In this document: positions 54,851-63,851 of the stretch, one piece after another
Numbering within the stretch: position 1 is the stretch's first letter
How the letters are laid out: each line of letters opens with the position of its first letter
From: Paenibacillus sp. E222
Lineage (GTDB): Bacteria; Bacillota; Bacilli; Paenibacillales; Paenibacillaceae
Direction: 5' to 3'
DNA: 64,000 nucleotides
NCBI RefSeq assembly: GCF_013401555.1
Contig: NZ_CP058552.1
Span: 1-64,000, forward strand
Notes under the pieces: model-generated
Database searches by the model: none
What the model was told of the DNA's origin: nothing
The model's input: the letters and a program-made list of their open reading frames with translations, nothing else
Position numbers and translations under genes: made by a program

Positions 54851-56710
54851 TCATCTTGAATTTGCTCTGCTGCATAAATAATTCAACAATTCTTGATCTC
54901 TACAGTAAACATAACAACCTTTCATCCCCCGAGACATCAAGATTTTATAAATATTTTTGATAAGTTTTGTTAGTTCCTCATTCTTAAATTTAAGCCCGCG
55001 TTTTCCCATTCTATCTTTGTACTCATCATAATCTGAATAAAGTTCTATTTTCTCCGAATCGAATTTAAGATCATTCCCTATAATTACGCCTACATAATCA
55101 AACTCAAGACCTTGAGACGTATGAACGCACCCGATCTGATCTATACCACTCTCATGAATGGCCCAGGTGCTTGATATAGAACGTGCATTCCAAGGCATAG
55201 CAAAACGATGTTCTTCAATAGTTACATCCGGAATTTCCCCATTGCGATTACCTTCTTTATCAGCTGTCCAATTCCAAGCAAAACCTGCTAACATCCTCGC
55301 CTTATATCCCTGATCGTTTTTACTTTTGATTAGATCGTATACTTCGTTAGGCGTGTCTACTAATTTGAATTCGAAAGAATCTTGATCCCAACCATCGAAA
55401 TTAGCGGTGGGACGAATCTGTAAAGCATCATCAACCCAATTCAAAAATCCTTCTGCTCCAGAACAACGGAACTGTGCTGCTAGTGAATATTCATGCACTT
55501 CCGAATCATATAGGGCAGCTAAACGTTTAATCTCGTCTATAGAACCTATATCTTCAGGACGAATACGTTGAAAGTCATCTATGAAAAACACATTCACTTT
55601 AGATGCTTTTATGATATCCTCGATCTGATTCTCCCCAAGATATTGATATGCTCCTTTACCTTTTAAACGATGCGCCTCATCCACAACAAGTACGTCGTAC
55701 ATATCAGCTGGCTCTTTGTAAAACTGACTTGATCCCGTAAATAACATCTTTGTCCTAGTTTTGTTTCTAGCTTGTCGCTGAGTCAAGGTCTCTACCATAA
55801 CCGTCCGGAATGAGGCATTCGGGGCAATGAATTTAACATTCAACTTATTTTTAAGTAATCTACCAAGGGCATTCATAGATATCACTGATTTACCTGTTCC
55901 AGGCCCACCTTGCACAATGATTGTGCGTTTTACATCTGTTTGCTTGGCAAGGCTCATAATGGCCTCGTATGCAACCTTCTGCTCATCAAGTAAAACAAAA
56001 TCAGAGTTCCCTTGAAATAATCCATCGATATGATCGATTAGCTTCTTGGAAGGACGAATCTTACCATTCTCAATTAAATAAAGTAAATTAACTCCATTTC
56101 CTTCACCTACATGCCTTTTCAGAAAATCTTGAAGTTTAGATGCATCATCAGCTAGAAACAAAGGAGCTTCACGGATAATATCCTGATATTGATTATATTC
56201 GAGAGGGTCAGGCTGAACTTTTCTGTAATTATGTAGATATGCACATGAGTATCCGTTAATATCTTTAGAGTATACAGCCTCATTCATATCACTCAAATAT
56301 TGTTTGTATGACCAAGCTTGATACGAAGGATGCGGTGTCTCTCTTGTCCTACCTCCTATAAAAGCTCTTACGACATCTTCCCGATCCATAGCCTCTACTG
56401 AATCCCATTGTTTTAACTCAACGATCACAAAGTTATCATTCTTCTGTTCATCCTGACCTGCAATGATAAAATCTATCCGCTTACTTGTAGAAGGAATATT
56501 ATATTCAATCAATATTCCGCAGTCATCTGCTACCTTCGAATTACGGATAATTTTCTCCATAAACTGCATAGAGTTGTTCCAAGCTCGTACTTCCCCTTGA
56601 TTAGGTCTTTTTCCCATGCCTTTAATGAATGCTTCTTCAATCTGAACTGTAATTTGGTTGTTATCAACTGATTCCCGGAAAGCTAATGCGTTACTGCTGT
56701 AGATAATCAT
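54851..56710 (-). CDS. PD-(D/E)XK nuclease-DUF2075 helicase fusion
   Basis: ATG at 56710 follows AGGGG. The 619-residue protein has an N-terminal nuclease-like domain: Glu69 in ILIEY, Asp80 in KRIDFIIAG and Glu98-Lys100 in FVIVELKQW form a PD-(D/E)XK pattern. Residues about 255-619 are a DUF2075 P-loop helicase: Walker A QGGPGTGKSVISMN, Walker B VLVVDEAHRLKG, FFIDDFQRIRPED, and a C-terminal motif GCVHTSQGLEFDYVGVIIG like SF1 motif V. It is the last gene of a three-gene unit, 16 bases after the membrane protein. The gene is more AT-rich than the housekeeping genes to its left. Role in nucleic-acid defence is inferred. Confidence 0.82.
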   Translation of the reverse strand: MIIYSSNALAFRESVDNNQITVQIEEAFIKGMGKRPNQGEVRAWNNSMQFMEKIIRNSKVADDCGILIEYNIPSTSKRIDFIIAGQDEQKNDNFVIVELKQWDSVEAMDREDVVRAFIGGRTRETPHPSYQAWSYKQYLSDMNEAVYSKDINGYSCAYLHNYRKVQPDPLEYNQYQDIIREAPLFLADDASKLQDFLKRHVGEGNGVNLLYLIENGKIRPSKKLIDHIDGLFQGNSDFVLLDEQKVAYEAIMSLAKQTDVKRTIIVQGGPGTGKSVISMNALGRLLKNKLNVKFIAPNASFRTVMVETLTQRQARNKTRTKMLFTGSSQFYKEPADMYDVLVVDEAHRLKGKGAYQYLGENQIEDIIKASKVNVFFIDDFQRIRPEDIGSIDEIKRLAALYDSEVHEYSLAAQFRCSGAEGFLNWVDDALQIRPTANFDGWDQDSFEFKLVDTPNEVYDLIKSKNDQGYKARMLAGFAWNWTADKEGNRNGEIPDVTIEEHRFAMPWNARSISSTWAIHESGIDQIGCVHTSQGLEFDYVGVIIGNDLKFDSEKIELYSDYDEYKDRMGKRGLKFKNEELTKLIKNIYKILMSRGMKGCYVYCRDQELLNYLCSRANSR

Positions 56711-56726
56711 GATGCACCCCTAAAAA

Positions 56727-57692
56727 TTAATTTTCTTTAACTTCTTTTTTCTCTAATCCTAAAGCATTAGACGTAAGGGTAGCTATCCCCGCTGCAAATA
56801 AGTGTAATTCCAATAATTTGTTTTGTATGTAATGAAGGAATTGAAGTATTTTCATATAAGAGTTATTCATAATTGAGTTTTGCATATTAAAATAAAATTC
56901 AGTTGTAGGCATAGGAACAGCAAAATGTAAGCAAAAAGTGTAATAAAAAGCTTTGCTATAAAAAACAATCATACTTCCTATATCAAAGTTATCTGCATAA
57001 TGAAGAAACTCTAATGACTCACTTGTCTCAGCAAAAGATAGGTAGAGATATGAAAATACCATATCAGGAAATATTAAGGCAAACAAAGAAAATAGAAATA
57101 TAAATATGATTTGATACCGAGATTTATTGTTCAATACTTTAGTCTTTACAAGCTTAAAAAGAGATTCGAAGACATAGTAAGCAATTATTATTGTGAACAA
57201 CGCCACCAGAAGGGTTTTCAACATATTCCATGTTAGGTATCCTGATATATAAAGTAACATATTATTGCTCGGATATTGTTCAAATACTTTTATAAGGAAA
57301 GCATAATAAACAAAAAATAGAACCAAAAACGTAACTAAACTTAACATAAGCATAATAACAACGGAAATATAAATGCCTAATTTCAATTTATCATTTATAA
57401 CATGATGTAACGCAACAAGAATATAAACAGGTATAAATAGTATTGTCACTGTGCTCAAAACAAAAAAGAATTCTACGGTCCATAAATGAATAAGCACTAT
57501 TGGTATTGCCCCTAATAAACAATATGCAAACCAAGATTTAATCTTCTTGTGAAATTGAAAAGCTAATAGTATAATTGTTGACCAAATAACTATAACTTTC
57601 GTATTTATGTCTTTTGAAAACAAAAATATCAGAAAATTAAATATATGTGGAATATATAACATTATTAAATAAGTTATATTACTACTTTTCAT
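56727..57692 (-). CDS. Polytopic membrane protein of unknown family (321 aa)
   Basis: ATG at 57692 follows GGGGA. About eight TM helices fill the protein (for example MLYIPHIFNFLIFLFS, FFVLSTVTILFIPVYILVAL, LKTLLVALFTIIIAYYVFES, FIFLFSLFALIFPDMVFSYL). Asn-rich loops join them. The C-terminus is charged (LEKKEVKEN). It is very AT-rich compared with both neighbours, a sign of transfer. No family recognised. It lies 30 bases after the PLD-helicase and 16 bases before the DUF2075 gene, so all three are probably one transcript. Membrane proteins with this placement in defence operons are often the effector. Confidence 0.7.
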   Translation of the reverse strand: MKSSNITYLIMLYIPHIFNFLIFLFSKDINTKVIVIWSTIILLAFQFHKKIKSWFAYCLLGAIPIVLIHLWTVEFFFVLSTVTILFIPVYILVALHHVINDKLKLGIYISVVIMLMLSLVTFLVLFFVYYAFLIKVFEQYPSNNMLLYISGYLTWNMLKTLLVALFTIIIAYYVFESLFKLVKTKVLNNKSRYQIIFIFLFSLFALIFPDMVFSYLYLSFAETSESLEFLHYADNFDIGSMIVFYSKAFYYTFCLHFAVPMPTTEFYFNMQNSIMNNSYMKILQFLHYIQNKLLELHLFAAGIATLTSNALGLEKKEVKEN

Positions 57693-57722
57693 TTTATTAT
57701 ATCCCCTGTTCTATTTAATTCC

Positions 57723-60700
57723 TCAAACAATACACTTATTCGCCACCGCCACCATCTTCGCAGGCATCTCTTCCCGTAATCGCCATACAAAGCTCATCGG
57801 TTTATTCCCCTCATGACTTACATAATCTGCTTCGCCCAGGAAGACAAATGGAGACGTATAGCCATGCTCCTCCTTATACTCCCGCACGAACAGCACAATC
57901 CGGTTGCCCGTCTCCCGGTGATGAATATACCGCTGCGCGGTAGCCGTATGCTCCGACACCCTGCTCTGTGTCTGCCAGTGGAATAGACGCTCGTTGATCG
58001 CATAATCCTCGTACAGCGTGGAGGGTGAAAAGTCTTTGTCCGATTTGTTCAGCGTAATGAAGAAGATATCGGTCTGTTCATCGGCAAAATACTTCACCCC
58101 TTCACGGAAGGCGGGTGATTGCTGGGCATTCCAATAACCGAAGGCGGCAAGCACTTGGTCGATGGAGTACATACAGTGGATATCCAGTGGACAAGTGTAC
58201 GGGAACGAATTGCTTTTATCCACAAATCGCAGATGACCCAGATTATATTTGAAAATATCCACAAGCTCTTCTCGAAAAGCCTCACAAGACAGCACGCGCT
58301 GCACACCCTCTTCAATGCTGCTCAGTCCTAGTTTCTCGGGCGCAGCCCGGTGGAAGGTGTAATAGAACATGATCAACATGCGCCGTTCATCCGCGGTCGT
58401 CGGTTCTTTGCCTTTTTCGATATAGTCGATCAGGAACGTCAGCCAGCTTCGGGAGTTGATCGTCAGCACAGATGGCAGTCTGCGGATATACTCATCCTGC
58501 TCACTCTCGATAGGCTCTGTCAGTCCAGCTTCGGCTAACATACCGCGGAAATACCTTCTCCCCGTACGTCCACCATAGAATTCATAGAGTTTCATCCCGT
58601 GATGCTCTAAAAAATGAGCCAAGGTCAGCGGCAGTCCGGTGTCTTGCTGGAACGTTTGCAGCTTCTGGATCAACGCTCTACGATTGCGGCTCATCTGCTT
58701 CAAGTTGCGCATGATGTATTCCTTCGCTTGTTTTTCCAATTGAATGAACGTGCCGCGTGGTAAGTTCGAAAAACCATTCTCGACGTAGTACGAGATGGAA
58801 TGTTTGGTAGCGCCGATCAGGGCGCGGAATTTATCCTGGAACCTGTATTCCTGATGCGCTTGTCCGATGAAGTCGAGCACGGTCAGGCACTCTTTGCCAT
58901 CCGCCATCCGCAGTCCACGTCCCAACTGCTGCAGGAATACGGTCAGACTCTCGGTAGGACGCAGGAACAGAATCGTGTTCACCTCAGGGATATCCACGCC
59001 CTCATTGTACAGATCCACGACAAAGATCATGCGCAGTTCCCCGTTCACCAGCTGTCCTTTCGCAGAATGACGTTCCTGTTCGCTCGACCCGCCATGCAGG
59101 GCTATGGATGGAATGCCGGCTTCGTTAAATATTTTTGCCATATACATCGCATGATCCACCCCAACACAGAACCCAAGCCCCTTCACATCGTCCAGATCAG
59201 TTGCGTATTTGTTCAAACTTTGGATGATCTGGTTGGCACGAATTTTGTTATGAGTATAGAGCTTCTCCAGTTCGTTCAGATCGTAGCCTTTTCGCGACCA
59301 TTTCACCTGAGATAGATCGACAGTATCGGTGACGCCAAAATATTGAAAAGGACTCAGCAGTTTCCGGTCAATGGCATCGGTTAGACGGATCTCGGCGGCA
59401 ATCGTATGATCGAAGTAGGCAGAAATGTCTTTGCCATCCATCCGTTCCGGTGTTGCAGTAAGTCCTAGCAAAATCTTCGGTTCGTAGTGAGACAACAGCC
59501 TCTGGTACGAAGGCGCAGCGGCATGGTGGAATTCATCCACGATAATGTAATCGTAATAGTCTGGGCTGGTGATCTCCGTCAGCTTCATGGAGTTAAGACT
59601 CTGAATGCTAACAAACAATTGGTCCAGCGCCTCTGCTCGTTGATTCCCGACATGCAGCTCGCCAAAGTTCATATCCTTCAGGATATACCGGAACGTGTCC
59701 CGGCTTTGCTTCAAGATTTCTTCCCGATGGGCGACAAAAAGCAGCTTGGCTCCCGCATGGCTTGCCCGGAATCGCTTGTAGTCGAAGGCAGAGATGACCG
59801 TTTTGCCAACACCTGTGGCGGCGACGATCAGATTGCGGTTTCGTCCGTACAGCGTACGCTCGGCGTGAAGCTGTTCCAGCACTTCTTTCTGATAATCGTA
59901 AGGCTGGATGTCCAGGTGAAAGTGGTTAGACTGATCTTTTTTACGATTCAGAGCTGCCTTCAACTGTGCCTCATGTCCTTTATCCTCAGCCACATATCTC
60001 GTGAATTCACGGTCATTCCAGTAACTCTCGAAGGTCGCTTCAATCTTGCGCAGCACGTCGAGTGAATCCTTCTCCGTCACCTTGAGGTTCCACTCCATAC
60101 CACTGGTCAGCGCCGGGTTGGACAGGTTGGAAGAGCCGACATAGGCGGTGGTGAATCCAGTATCACGGTGGAAAATGTACGTTTTGGCGTGCAGTCGGGT
60201 CACTTTGGTATCATACGAAATCTGGATTTCCGTGTTAGGCAGTTTGCTAAGTTCAGTAATGGCCTTGAGGTCGGTTGCTTCCATATAAGTCGTCGTGATA
60301 ATCCGCAGCTTGCCTCCGCCAGCCGTGAACTGTTGAAGCTGTTCCAGCAGCAGGCGAAGCCCGCTGAACTTGATAAATGATACCAGCCAATCGATCCGAT
60401 CGGCGGTCACGATCTCCTTTTGCAGCTCCAGTAACATACTCGGCTCGGACTTGGCACCTGTGAATAAAGAGCTTTGGGAGATCGGAGTATCTGGACGAAC
60501 GATTTTGGTATCCCGGACAGCCCGAATGCTGTTCAGCTTGGAATACACATGGGTCAGTACCTCCCCCTGCTCATCCAGTTGCAATTCGTTGTACTCTTCT
60601 TCTCCCAGTGTGCCTTTCAGGGTAGCAATAATCTCATTACACGTTCGGATCTGCGCCAGTACTGCGGCGCTGTCTTCGGACTGTTCCCGTACAATCTTGA

Positions 60701-60860
60701 GCGCTCGTCGGGTCACCGCCGCCAAATACGTGGACAGCAGCTTGCGTGCTTCCTCTGCATCCAGCTTCTCAGTCCCAATGTGATACACATCCGGGTCCAG
60801 CGCCGAAATCTCCTGTCTGGTGATTGTGTTGATAAGCTGTTCATATATACCTTGTTTCAT
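57723..60860 (-). CDS. PLD nuclease-SF2 helicase-DUF3427 protein (1045 aa)
   Basis: ATG at 60860 opens MKQGIYEQLINTITRQEISA. Residues about 130-275 are a phospholipase D-type domain with LHAKTYIFHRDT and VGSSNLSNPALTSG (HxK, SSN). Residues about 320-700 are an SF2 helicase: AATGVGKTVISAFD (Walker A), DYIIVDEFHHAAAPSYQ, GLTATPERMDG, GVDIPEVNTILFL and GRGLRMADGKECLT. The C-terminal 330 residues match the DUF3427 region. It shares this layout with the frameshifted gene at 50515, but the two are divergent enough to be separate arrivals or old paralogues. It heads a three-gene unit with the membrane protein and the nuclease-DUF2075 protein. Confidence 0.85.
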   Translation of the reverse strand: MKQGIYEQLINTITRQEISALDPDVYHIGTEKLDAEEARKLLSTYLAAVTRRALKIVREQSEDSAAVLAQIRTCNEIIATLKGTLGEEEYNELQLDEQGEVLTHVYSKLNSIRAVRDTKIVRPDTPISQSSLFTGAKSEPSMLLELQKEIVTADRIDWLVSFIKFSGLRLLLEQLQQFTAGGGKLRIITTTYMEATDLKAITELSKLPNTEIQISYDTKVTRLHAKTYIFHRDTGFTTAYVGSSNLSNPALTSGMEWNLKVTEKDSLDVLRKIEATFESYWNDREFTRYVAEDKGHEAQLKAALNRKKDQSNHFHLDIQPYDYQKEVLEQLHAERTLYGRNRNLIVAATGVGKTVISAFDYKRFRASHAGAKLLFVAHREEILKQSRDTFRYILKDMNFGELHVGNQRAEALDQLFVSIQSLNSMKLTEITSPDYYDYIIVDEFHHAAAPSYQRLLSHYEPKILLGLTATPERMDGKDISAYFDHTIAAEIRLTDAIDRKLLSPFQYFGVTDTVDLSQVKWSRKGYDLNELEKLYTHNKIRANQIIQSLNKYATDLDDVKGLGFCVGVDHAMYMAKIFNEAGIPSIALHGGSSEQERHSAKGQLVNGELRMIFVVDLYNEGVDIPEVNTILFLRPTESLTVFLQQLGRGLRMADGKECLTVLDFIGQAHQEYRFQDKFRALIGATKHSISYYVENGFSNLPRGTFIQLEKQAKEYIMRNLKQMSRNRRALIQKLQTFQQDTGLPLTLAHFLEHHGMKLYEFYGGRTGRRYFRGMLAEAGLTEPIESEQDEYIRRLPSVLTINSRSWLTFLIDYIEKGKEPTTADERRMLIMFYYTFHRAAPEKLGLSSIEEGVQRVLSCEAFREELVDIFKYNLGHLRFVDKSNSFPYTCPLDIHCMYSIDQVLAAFGYWNAQQSPAFREGVKYFADEQTDIFFITLNKSDKDFSPSTLYEDYAINERLFHWQTQSRVSEHTATAQRYIHHRETGNRIVLFVREYKEEHGYTSPFVFLGEADYVSHEGNKPMSFVWRLREEMPAKMVAVANKCIV

Positions 60861-61049
60861 GAATGTACCTCGTGTGGGTGTAGGATGGTTGTGGATATGT
60901 AGGTGATTTCATTAGTTGATTTGTTATTCACAAATGTAAAACCAGTATTAAACTGTAAAATTTTTGTAAAATTATTGTTTTTCAACTATCTTATAAGTTA
61001 ATATTTGGATGTGGCCACAAATATATCAAAAGGAGTAGATTCCATAATC

Positions 61050-61415
61050 ATGAAGAGTCTATTGAAAAAATCTATACTTACTCTTGCACTTACAGCATGC
61101 ACGGTAGGTGCTATATCTGCGGCCTCATTTGCATCATTCAGTTTTGATTCGTACGCAACGACTACAGGTAGTGGCGGAAGATTTATCGTTACCGCATACA
61201 CTGCTCAAACCAATGAACCATTCATCAAATCAATACATGTCTCAGCCCGAACTAACGATGGTACTTATGAGTCTCGCAATAAAGAAGCTTCGCCAACGGA
61301 TCAAGTAACTCTTATCATGACTACTGCAGGAGCTGCAACTAGCGGTACTTCCTGGCATGATTGGGTCAGCGCAGTAGATGAAGCAAACCGTACGAAAAGC
61401 ATAAATTTCCGCTGA
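61050..61415 (+). CDS. Small secreted protein, candidate bacteriocin-like or signalling product
   Basis: ATG at 61050 (MKSLLKKSILTLALTACTVG) is favoured although the AAAGGAG site is 14 bases away; the earlier in-frame start lacks a site. A signal peptide of about 30 residues ends near SAASFA. The mature 90 residues are Thr/Ser-rich and polar (SYATTTGSGGRFIVTAYTAQ, then WHDWVSAVDEANRTKS) with no Cys. No family recognised. Two FtsX-type permeases and an ABC ATPase follow on the same strand after a terminator, an arrangement like lactococcin 972-type loci. The family match is not shown. Confidence 0.6.
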   Translation: MKSLLKKSILTLALTACTVGAISAASFASFSFDSYATTTGSGGRFIVTAYTAQTNEPFIKSIHVSARTNDGTYESRNKEASPTDQVTLIMTTAGAATSGTSWHDWVSAVDEANRTKSINFR

Positions 61416-61443
61416 TCCTTCCCGATCTTACTTCATATTATCC

Positions 61444-61482
61444 AAAACGTGAATAAGGCTGACACCTTATTCACGTTTTCCT
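61444..61482 (+). terminator. Terminator or attenuator after the secreted-protein gene
   Basis: AAAACGTGAATAAGG pairs exactly with CCTTATTCACGTTTT around CTGACA. It lies before the permease genes and could reduce their expression relative to the secreted product. Confidence 0.75.
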
Positions 61483-61499
61483 TACTATTGGAGGAAAAC

Positions 61500-62597
61500 A
61501 TGCGACATATCTTTAACGATATATGGATTAACAAAAAGATTTTTGTGATGCTTTTTCTCGGCTTTGTATTAACTGTACTGCCGATCCTCATTTCTCTTTC
61601 AACTCAAGAATACTACGACAAGATTTTTTACTATTCCAAGAATGGAAAATACGAACATTACTATTCAGCAACTTTGACAAACATGAATCAAGTGAATTAT
61701 AGCTCACTTCAAGCTATTGCTGAATCAATTACGTCGAATACAAGTGTGATCACCCAGAACATAACCATATTTCATCCTGAGTTAGGCAATGTTCAAGTCG
61801 TCGGAATGTTGAATCACAACTGGTCGCCTCCGTTACTTGAAGGTACCGGAATATCTTCCGAAACAGCCAATGCGGTAATGACTGGAACCATGATATCCAA
61901 ACACGTTGGCCCACTGGAACTATTCGATAAAAAATACAATGTTACGGGGATTGCGGGAGACAACACTGGAAAAGAGTCTATATCGGTATTCAACTATACA
62001 ATATTCACTTCCTTTGAGGGATTGCCGGATGTTATTAAACACGAAATAGAACAAAAAAAATCCATTGAACTTCTATTCAGATCGGATCAAGACACAACTA
62101 AAGAGATTCAGCAGTTTATTTCAGAGGTACAGCGAATTACCCCTGAGGTTAGGGCAACGATTGAGAACATAACAAAGTCTTATGAGGTAGAAAAAAAATC
62201 AAGGGCGGGTGTAAACGAAGTATTAAGTTATCCATATAAACTTTTTATCATTTCGCTCATTAACTGTATAAATATAAGCTATCTGTGGATTTACTTGAAG
62301 CGAAAAGAAATCTCGTTGCGCAAAGCTTTGGGAGCTAGCCATTTGCAAATTATTGCTCACCTGTTCAGTCAACTGCTTGTGTGCGCAGTAGTGGCATCCG
62401 GCTTTTCATTTTGTATTCAATGGGCCCTCAGCCGTACCAGTTTCGCTATCATTGATGCCACAAGTTACGATGTGCAGTTGAATTACATGCATATCATTCT
62501 TGGCACATTCATCACCCTTGCTACGGCAGTCATTACTGCCATGATTCCGCTTCTGCTCATTCTCAGAACAGAACCAGCGCAAGCCTTAAAGGAGTAG
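61500..62597 (+). CDS. FtsX/MacB-type ABC permease (first)
   Basis: ATG at 61500 (MRHIFNDIWINKKIFVMLFL) follows GGAGG. The 365-residue protein has one N-terminal TM helix (KIFVMLFLGFVLTVLPILIS), a large extracellular domain and three C-terminal TM helices, with KEISLRKALGASHLQIIAHL between (the FtsX 'RKxLGAS' motif). It ends TEPAQALKE. This matches macrolide/lipoprotein-type export permeases. It is followed at seven bases by a second permease. Together with the ATPase it probably exports or senses the secreted product at 61050, or confers immunity to it. Confidence 0.82.
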   Translation: MRHIFNDIWINKKIFVMLFLGFVLTVLPILISLSTQEYYDKIFYYSKNGKYEHYYSATLTNMNQVNYSSLQAIAESITSNTSVITQNITIFHPELGNVQVVGMLNHNWSPPLLEGTGISSETANAVMTGTMISKHVGPLELFDKKYNVTGIAGDNTGKESISVFNYTIFTSFEGLPDVIKHEIEQKKSIELLFRSDQDTTKEIQQFISEVQRITPEVRATIENITKSYEVEKKSRAGVNEVLSYPYKLFIISLINCINISYLWIYLKRKEISLRKALGASHLQIIAHLFSQLLVCAVVASGFSFCIQWALSRTSFAIIDATSYDVQLNYMHIILGTFITLATAVITAMIPLLLILRTEPAQALKE

Positions 62598-62603
62598 ACC
62601 CTC

Positions 62604-63851
62604 ATGTATAGAATCAAAGATGCGCTCAGAGCATTGAAAAACAGATGGGTGATATCCATACTTTTACTTATCCAGTTTACATATGGTTTGTCCACCATCA
62701 CTGGAAGCAGCAATATCTTTTTAAATCTATATGACATGAACTTTAACTCCCTGCTCGATTTGAAAAGCACATATGTTGTTGTGCCTGCAAAAGGAAGTGC
62801 TTCTGCTCATACACTATCTAAGGAACAAGTGGACAAGGTATACAGCCAATTGGAACAGCATCCCGACATCATTTCATTAGGTACGTACGCCGAGGAGATT
62901 TTACTACTGGATACGTCTTCGAACCCTGACCGAAGGTTAATGGATCAGCTGACCCGGAGCTCTATGACATCGGGGCTGAACGAGCCCTTTATTACTGGAA
63001 TCATGATTGATGAGCAATATAATGAACTTCTTAATGGGCAATTTGCAGCTGGCACCGGATTTACTTCGCAGGATTTCAGAAAAAATAGTCAAGGGCAAAT
63101 GCCCATATTGGTCGGCTCCTTCTTCAAGTCGTATTACAGCCTCGGCGACCTCATCAATCATAAATACAAAATTGTCGGCTTCTTGCCTAATAAATACTTG
63201 GTGTATAGCAACACATCCAACGTCTACTTAAAGCTGGATAAGGCATTCATAATGCCTATGCCCACAGATCGTTTTGATAGTAATGATGCCATCTCATCAA
63301 GATTACAACAGACAACCATCCTCACGTTGAACCCTAACGCCAATGTGGATGAGTTAAATAACATCTTCAGTTCAAATCAAGTCAATCTGACTCTGAAGAA
63401 TTTGGGTGCATCCGTTCATGAAAACATCGAACAAAATATGTATCTGGAGACCTTTCAAACCATACTTGGATTGGCTTTTGTCCTGTTTTCAGTCACTGGA
63501 ATCGTGGTAACTACGATCGTCTCGCTGATGATTCGCAAAAGAGAATTTGGCATCAAACTCGCTTTGGGTGAACGTCCTTTAGGCATATTAGGTCAGATTA
63601 CGATTGAAAATATCCTGATCGGGGTTATTGGCTTCGGGTTGTCTCTAATCCATTTTCAATGGAAATATAAAGAACTGCTCCAAATCTCCAAATAGATAAA
63701 TATGCTTAGTCCGTTAGACTTCAAATTAGATGGTTCCATTCTATTCATCATTTTTATCATCTTTAGTTTCATTATCGTCGTTTCCAGTTTCATCATTTAT
63801 TTATATATACGAAAACAGGATATAAAATCGCTCATAGGAGGCATGGAATGA
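62604..63851 (+). pseudogene. FtsX/MacB-type ABC permease (second), interrupted by in-frame TAG
   Basis: ATG at 62604 follows AAAGGAG. It has the same build as the first permease: N-terminal TM, extracellular domain, then TM helices around MIRKREFGIKLALGERPLG. The frame meets TAG at 63693-63695 after LLQISK. In the same frame the reading resumes INMLSPLDFKLDGSIL, adds a last TM helix (FIIFIIFSFIIVVSSFIIYL) and ends KSLIGGME at 63851. So the last TM helix is separated by a single stop. A separate restart at ATG 63702 is possible but lacks a strong ribosome site. The ATPase gene overlaps its end by four bases. Confidence 0.75.
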
